Shown: one piece after another, positions 8,433-10,640 of the stretch
How the letters are laid out: each line of letters opens with the position of its first letter
Position numbering within the stretch: position 1 is the stretch's first letter
Origin: Acidobacteria bacterium 37-71-11
GTDB taxonomy: Bacteria > Acidobacteriota > Thermoanaerobaculia > Thermoanaerobaculales > Thermoanaerobaculaceae
Direction of reading: 5' to 3'
DNA: 10,640 nt
Assembly (NCBI GenBank): GCA_002279285.1
Contig: NCBR01000068.1
Location: 1 to 10,640, forward strand
The notes under the pieces: model-generated
Seen by the model: the letters and a program-made list of their open reading frames with translations, nothing else
The model's database searches: none
Told to the model about the DNA's origin: nothing
Position numbers and translations under genes: made by a program

Positions 8433-8510
8433 GCGTTGCGCTCGCCCCGCTCGCGTCCTCATGTAGCCTCCGGCTACACTCCGGCGCGGCGGGGTTCGCG
8501 CGCCTTGCGA
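8433..8510. repeat. REP-like palindromic repeat
   Basis: A nested imperfect palindrome in the gap after the protease gene. The centre is a perfect 7-bp stem, TGTAGCC (8462-8468) with GGCTACA (8472-8478), loop of 3. Further out CCCCGC (8445-8450) pairs with GCGGGG (8489-8494), flanked by GC-alternating arms. The form is that of interspersed extragenic palindromes in high-GC genomes. Only one copy is in the window, so being repeated is inference. It could also act as the 3' end of the operon transcript. The rest of the gap (to 8629) holds short GC stems but no gene. Confidence 0.45.
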
Positions 8511-8629
8511 TAGGCCCAACGGCGGCGGCGCGGCTGCACGCCCCAAGCTGCGAGCGCCTGCCTGTCGTGGGGCTTCTCGACTTCGAGGGAGGCGCCCAGG
8601 GGGGCGCGGCCTGCGGCCGGCGCGGTCGG

Positions 8630-8676
8630 CTCGGACCACCGACCGCCGGCCAGACCTGTTCTGTATCTGGTCCGAG
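8630..8676. promoter_or_regulatory. 9-bp perfect inverted repeat upstream of the toxin-antitoxin pair
   Basis: CTCGGACCA (8630-8638) is the exact inverse complement of TGGTCCGAG (8668-8676), with 29 bases between. The right arm contains the first TGGTC unit of the operator. A remote operator half-site, bound with the proximal repeats, is the simplest reading. Confidence 0.35.
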
Positions 8677-8696
8677 AATTGGTCTATATTGTGGTC
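8668..8696 (+). promoter_or_regulatory. triple TGGTC operator over the toxin-antitoxin promoter
   Basis: TGGTC occurs three times at an exact 12-bp period: 8668-8672, 8680-8684 and 8692-8696. A TATATT -10 hexamer (8685-8690) sits between the second and third copies, so a bound protein would block polymerase; I see no good -35. The antitoxin start (8708) follows GGAGGGG, leaving a very short leader. Phd/YefM antitoxins commonly repress their own operons, often together with the toxin, so this is a likely autoregulatory site. Confidence 0.5.
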
Positions 8697-8707
8697 GGAG
8701 GGGTGTG

Positions 8708-8962
8708 ATGACGACCGTACCGTTGTCGGAAGCGAAGACGCACCTCGCGCGCCTGCTCGCCGAGGTCGAGAAGCTCGGCGAGGGCGTGACGATCACCAGG
8801 TCCGGCCGGCCGGCCGGCGTGCTGCTCTCGGTCGAGGAGTACGAGGGCTTGCTCGAGACCCTGGACATCCTCGGCGACGACAAGCTCATGGCGTCGGTCC
8901 GCAGGGGCCTGCGCGACGCTGAGCGCGGCCGCGTCGTCGGCGGCGAGGAGGCCTGGGGGTGA
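8708..8962 (+). CDS. Phd/YefM-family antitoxin
   Basis: An 84-residue protein, normal for the family. MTTVPLSEAKTHLARLLAEV is the Phd/YefM DNA-binding and dimerisation start, followed by EGVTITRSGRPAGVLLSVEEYEGL, the usual beta hairpin and helix. The C-terminal half (DKLMASVRRGLRDAERG) is the expected toxin-wrapping region. The ATG at 8708 follows GGAGGGG; an upstream in-frame extension to 8567 would translate the operator and is not credible. The stop overlaps the toxin start by 4 bases (GTGA), as in many type II modules. It probably neutralises the RelE-like toxin by direct binding and represses the shared promoter. Confidence 0.85.
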   Translation: MTTVPLSEAKTHLARLLAEVEKLGEGVTITRSGRPAGVLLSVEEYEGLLETLDILGDDKLMASVRRGLRDAERGRVVGGEEAWG

Positions 8963-9234
8963 GCTGGACCGTCAGCTACACCGAAACGGCCGCAAAGGCG
9001 ATCAGAAAGCTCGATCCGCAGGTCAAGGCGAGGGTACGAGCCGCGATCGACGCCCTGCGCGAAGACCCGCACCGCGGCAAGTCCCTCCAGCTCACGCTCA
9101 AGGGTCTCTACTCATGGCGCACCGGCGACTGGCGCATCCTCTACCGCATCGAGGCCCAGAAGATCCAGATCCTCGTCATCACGGTCGGCCACCGCCGCGA
9201 GGTCTACGATCGCATCCGGGAGCTTCTGAAGTGA
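8959..9234 (+). CDS. RelE/ParE-family toxin
   Basis: A 91-residue basic protein starting at GTG 8959. SYTETAAKAIRKLDPQVKARV is the RelE/YoeB-like N-terminal strand and helix pair, and GLYSWRTGDWRILYRIEAQKIQILVITVGHRREVY (about residues 49-83) is the conserved beta sheet. Candidate catalytic residues for ribosome-dependent mRNA cleavage are R54, R59, R79 or R80 and Y83. The RelE subgroup fits better than ParE because the C-terminal arginine and tyrosine are present. No disrupting change is seen, so the toxin looks intact. Its TGA is overlapped by an in-frame GTG of the next gene (9231). Confidence 0.85.
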   Translation: MSWTVSYTETAAKAIRKLDPQVKARVRAAIDALREDPHRGKSLQLTLKGLYSWRTGDWRILYRIEAQKIQILVITVGHRREVYDRIRELLK

Positions 9235-9235
9235 C

Positions 9236-9295
9236 CCGCGGTCACAGCACGAGCATGACATCCGCACGGCCTGGAAGGCGCACTTCGGCGCCTGA
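9236..9295 (+). pseudogene. possible C-terminal scrap of a DUF4160 gene
   Basis: Directly after the toxin stop, one frame reads HEHDIRTAWKAHFGA and then stops (TGA 9293-9295). This looks like the end of DUF4160 proteins, which commonly finish with a basic helix and a W-x-x-x-F-G motif and are often encoded immediately before DUF2442 genes. No start codon or upstream part is present. A deletion that removed most of the DUF4160 gene and joined its tail to the toxin gene would explain it. The match is short. Confidence 0.4.
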
Positions 9296-9599
9296 GGTCA
9301 CTAATGTTTCGCGCCAGGGGTTCTGGCTGCTGGTGGCGGAGTGTGAGCTGTTCGTCTCGTTCGACCTCTTCCCCTGGTTTCGCGAGGCGGCCATCGGGCG
9401 GCTCGTCGACGTGGCGATGCCGCACCCGGGCCACCTCCACTGGCCGCAACTGGACGTCGATCTTGCCGTGGATTCGATCGAGCACCCCGAGCGCTACCCG
9501 CTGGTCAGCAACCCACCGCCCCATGTCGCGGAGAGCACGGCCAAACGCTCACAGCGTGCCCCCGCCCCGCCACGGCCAAGGCGGCCCGCCAGGGCGTGA
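9255..9599 (+). CDS. DUF2442-family protein
   Basis: A 114-residue protein read from ATG 9255, inside the DUF4160 scrap. Residues about 14-76 (EVTNVSRQGFWLLV, ELFVSFDLFPWFREAAIGRL, HLHWPQLDVDLAVDSI) match the DUF2442 pattern of a small beta domain ending in W-P-x-L-D-x-D-L-x-x-x-S-I. The function of the family is unknown; members often pair with DUF4160 and have been suggested to form toxin-antitoxin-like pairs. After HPERYPLVS the tail becomes proline/arginine-rich, which may be frame run-on into non-coding DNA rather than conserved protein. GTG 9231 is an alternative start that would overlap the toxin stop by 4 bases and give 122 residues. Confidence 0.7.
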   Translation: MTSARPGRRTSAPEVTNVSRQGFWLLVAECELFVSFDLFPWFREAAIGRLVDVAMPHPGHLHWPQLDVDLAVDSIEHPERYPLVSNPPPHVAESTAKRSQRAPAPPRPRRPARA

Positions 9600-9864
9600 G
9601 CAGCGCACCACGCCTTCAGGCGATTCGCTAGCGTCGTTGGGTCTATACTCCAGCCCAGATCACGCTGGAGGAAGACGTGGCGCCAGCCCAAACGATGGAG
9701 CCTGACCCAAGCGCCTGGGCGACCTCTCGTGCAGCGTTTCACCAAGCATCTTATGCCCAGCGGCGTGCCCAGCTCAGCCCCGACAACTTCCGCAGTGCTT
9801 CCCCATTCCCGTTAGGAAGTGGAATGTGCGGTATGCGAAGCAATAGGGAGGAGAGATAGATACC
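9600..9864. other. 265-bp stretch without a convincing gene
   Basis: It contains TCCAGC/GCTGGA inverted arms (9649-9654 and 9664-9669), a TATACT hexamer (9644-9649) without a good -35, and interleaved complementary segments at 9798-9826. A 60-codon frame (GTG 9677 to 9859) has a good ribosome site (GGAGGAA), but its composition (MEPDPSAWATSRAAFHQ...) resembles no family I know and it ends just before the next gene. I regard it as probably non-coding, or possibly a short leader peptide. Confidence 0.4.
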
Positions 9865-10398
9865 ATGCACGTGATAGTTGACAACTGGCCAACAACAAAA
9901 CATTTCTTGGATTTTATGCCGGTAGTGATTGCGGTAATTGCATTGGTCGTCTCACTGTATTCGGTCTATTTGACAAGAAGGTCCTTCATTGCATCTCATC
10001 GACCTTATGTATGGGCCAGCAATTATGGAGTGATTGATGCCGATAAGAAGACCATAATCCCCATTCCGTTCAGGGTAGCGTATCGCGTCAAGAATGCTCC
10101 TGCAAAGATAGTGCGGACGGAGGTAAGAATAAGCCTTGGCGCGCAGCAGTTACTCGTTCACGCTGATCACAATATTGTCCGATTCCAGGATGAACGCTCA
10201 GAGTGGAGCTTTTCAATTGGCAAGGATCAGTTTGAACAAATAATGCATCGCTCAGATGATGAAAGAGCACGCTTGTCCAGGGAAATATCTGTAGAGTACT
10301 CTTCTCTCGATGGTGGGACAAACTACCACTACAAACTGCAACAATCGTTTAATCCTGCTGAAAACCAGTGGAAAGATACCTACGAAGAGGCAGACTAA
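9865..10398 (+). CDS. single-TM protein of unknown function, AT-richer than surroundings
   Basis: A 177-residue protein I do not recognise. Residues about 17-37 (FMPVVIAVIALVVSLYSVYL) form one transmembrane helix, followed by TRR, which predicts a cytoplasmic C-terminal domain. That domain (about 45-177) has alternating hydrophobic residues typical of beta strands (PFRVAYRVKNAPAKIVRTEV, RISLGAQQLL, EISVEYSSLDGG) and an acidic end. GGGAGGAG lies 10-12 bases before the ATG. Codon use and base composition are clearly less GC-rich than every other gene here, pointing to recent acquisition. Single-TM proteins with a C-terminal beta domain of this size are common in defence and phage cargo as uncharacterised proteins, but no function can be assigned. 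Confidence 0.75.
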   Translation: MHVIVDNWPTTKHFLDFMPVVIAVIALVVSLYSVYLTRRSFIASHRPYVWASNYGVIDADKKTIIPIPFRVAYRVKNAPAKIVRTEVRISLGAQQLLVHADHNIVRFQDERSEWSFSIGKDQFEQIMHRSDDERARLSREISVEYSSLDGGTNYHYKLQQSFNPAENQWKDTYEEAD

Positions 10399-10640
10399 TG
10401 CCAAAGCCGATGAAGTGTAGAAATGCAGGGACACGTAACGATGGCCACCTGGTCGACCGCGGCTGACGGAATGCCTTTGGGGGTTGCCGCGCGCAGTCTC
10501 ATCTCACGAGGCGCTGCAGCCGACACCACTGGTCGCCCTGGGCAGTTCGATGGTCTGCAGGGTACCGAACGGGAGCGACCTGTAGTCAGAACCCGCCAAT
10601 GAGAACTGGTGTTGCAGGCAGGCCCTCGGCCAATGGCGTG
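10399..10640. other. right-end stretch with no recognisable feature
   Basis: The base composition returns to high GC after about 10435. I see no gene longer than a few dozen codons, no tRNA-like cloverleaf and no T-rich terminator after the last gene. It may be the start of a regulatory region or a decayed sequence continuing beyond the window. Confidence 0.4.

Noticed and set aside
9633..9643. GTTGGGT as the right core of an integron attC site
   Set aside because: It fits GTTRRRY, but I found no matching RYYYAAC core at a suitable distance upstream and no clear attC fold; cassette identity is unsupported.
9494..9745. 83-codon minus-strand frame
   Set aside because: No family resemblance and antisense to the DUF2442 tail and the non-coding gap.

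Overview
The window is high-GC DNA, apart from one AT-richer gene near the right end. It appears to come from a Gram-negative bacterium with type IV pili, lipopolysaccharide core synthesis and c-type cytochrome chemistry. The gene set (PilB-type ATPase, heptosyltransferase, HybA/HybB-like quinone module, heme-c sensor kinase with an NtrC-type regulator, archaemetzincin) fits Acidobacteriota or a deltaproteobacterial lineage. That assignment is inference from gene content only.

Layout. Positions 1-1713 (minus strand) carry the N-terminal part of a PilB/GspE ATPase, cut by the window edge, and upstream of it a GT9 heptosyltransferase (WaaC-like). Positions 1725-1907 hold a short element with 24-bp terminal inverted repeats and a strong internal hairpin. 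It looks like a non-autonomous insertion element (MITE) and sits 11 bp upstream of the heptosyltransferase start.

Positions 2192-8404 (plus strand) form a tight six-gene cluster behind a near-consensus sigma-54 (-24/-12) promoter. In order it encodes: a membrane-anchored protein with a glycine-cleavage-H-like (lipoyl-type) domain; a 16-cysteine HybA-like ferredoxin without a Tat signal; a HybB/NrfD-type quinone-interacting membrane protein; a sensor histidine kinase whose periplasmic domain carries a CxxCH and a CX4CH heme-c motif; an NtrC-type sigma-54 activator with intact GAFTGA; and an archaemetzincin-type zinc protease. Most junctions are overlaps of 4-8 bases. The natural reading is a redox-regulated membrane electron-transfer module: the diheme kinase senses periplasmic redox state or ligand, phosphorylates the activator, and the activator switches on the sigma-54 promoter of the same operon. 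No catalytic subunit (NiFe, molybdopterin or Hdr) is present, so the electron donor or acceptor is unknown.

Positions 8405-10640 look like accessory DNA: a REP-like palindromic repeat, a Phd/YefM-RelE toxin-antitoxin pair with a three-fold TGGTC operator, an apparent C-terminal scrap of a DUF4160 gene, a DUF2442 gene overlapping it, a roughly 265-bp stretch with no convincing gene, and an AT-richer single-TM protein of unknown function that looks recently acquired. The last 242 bases hold nothing I can support.
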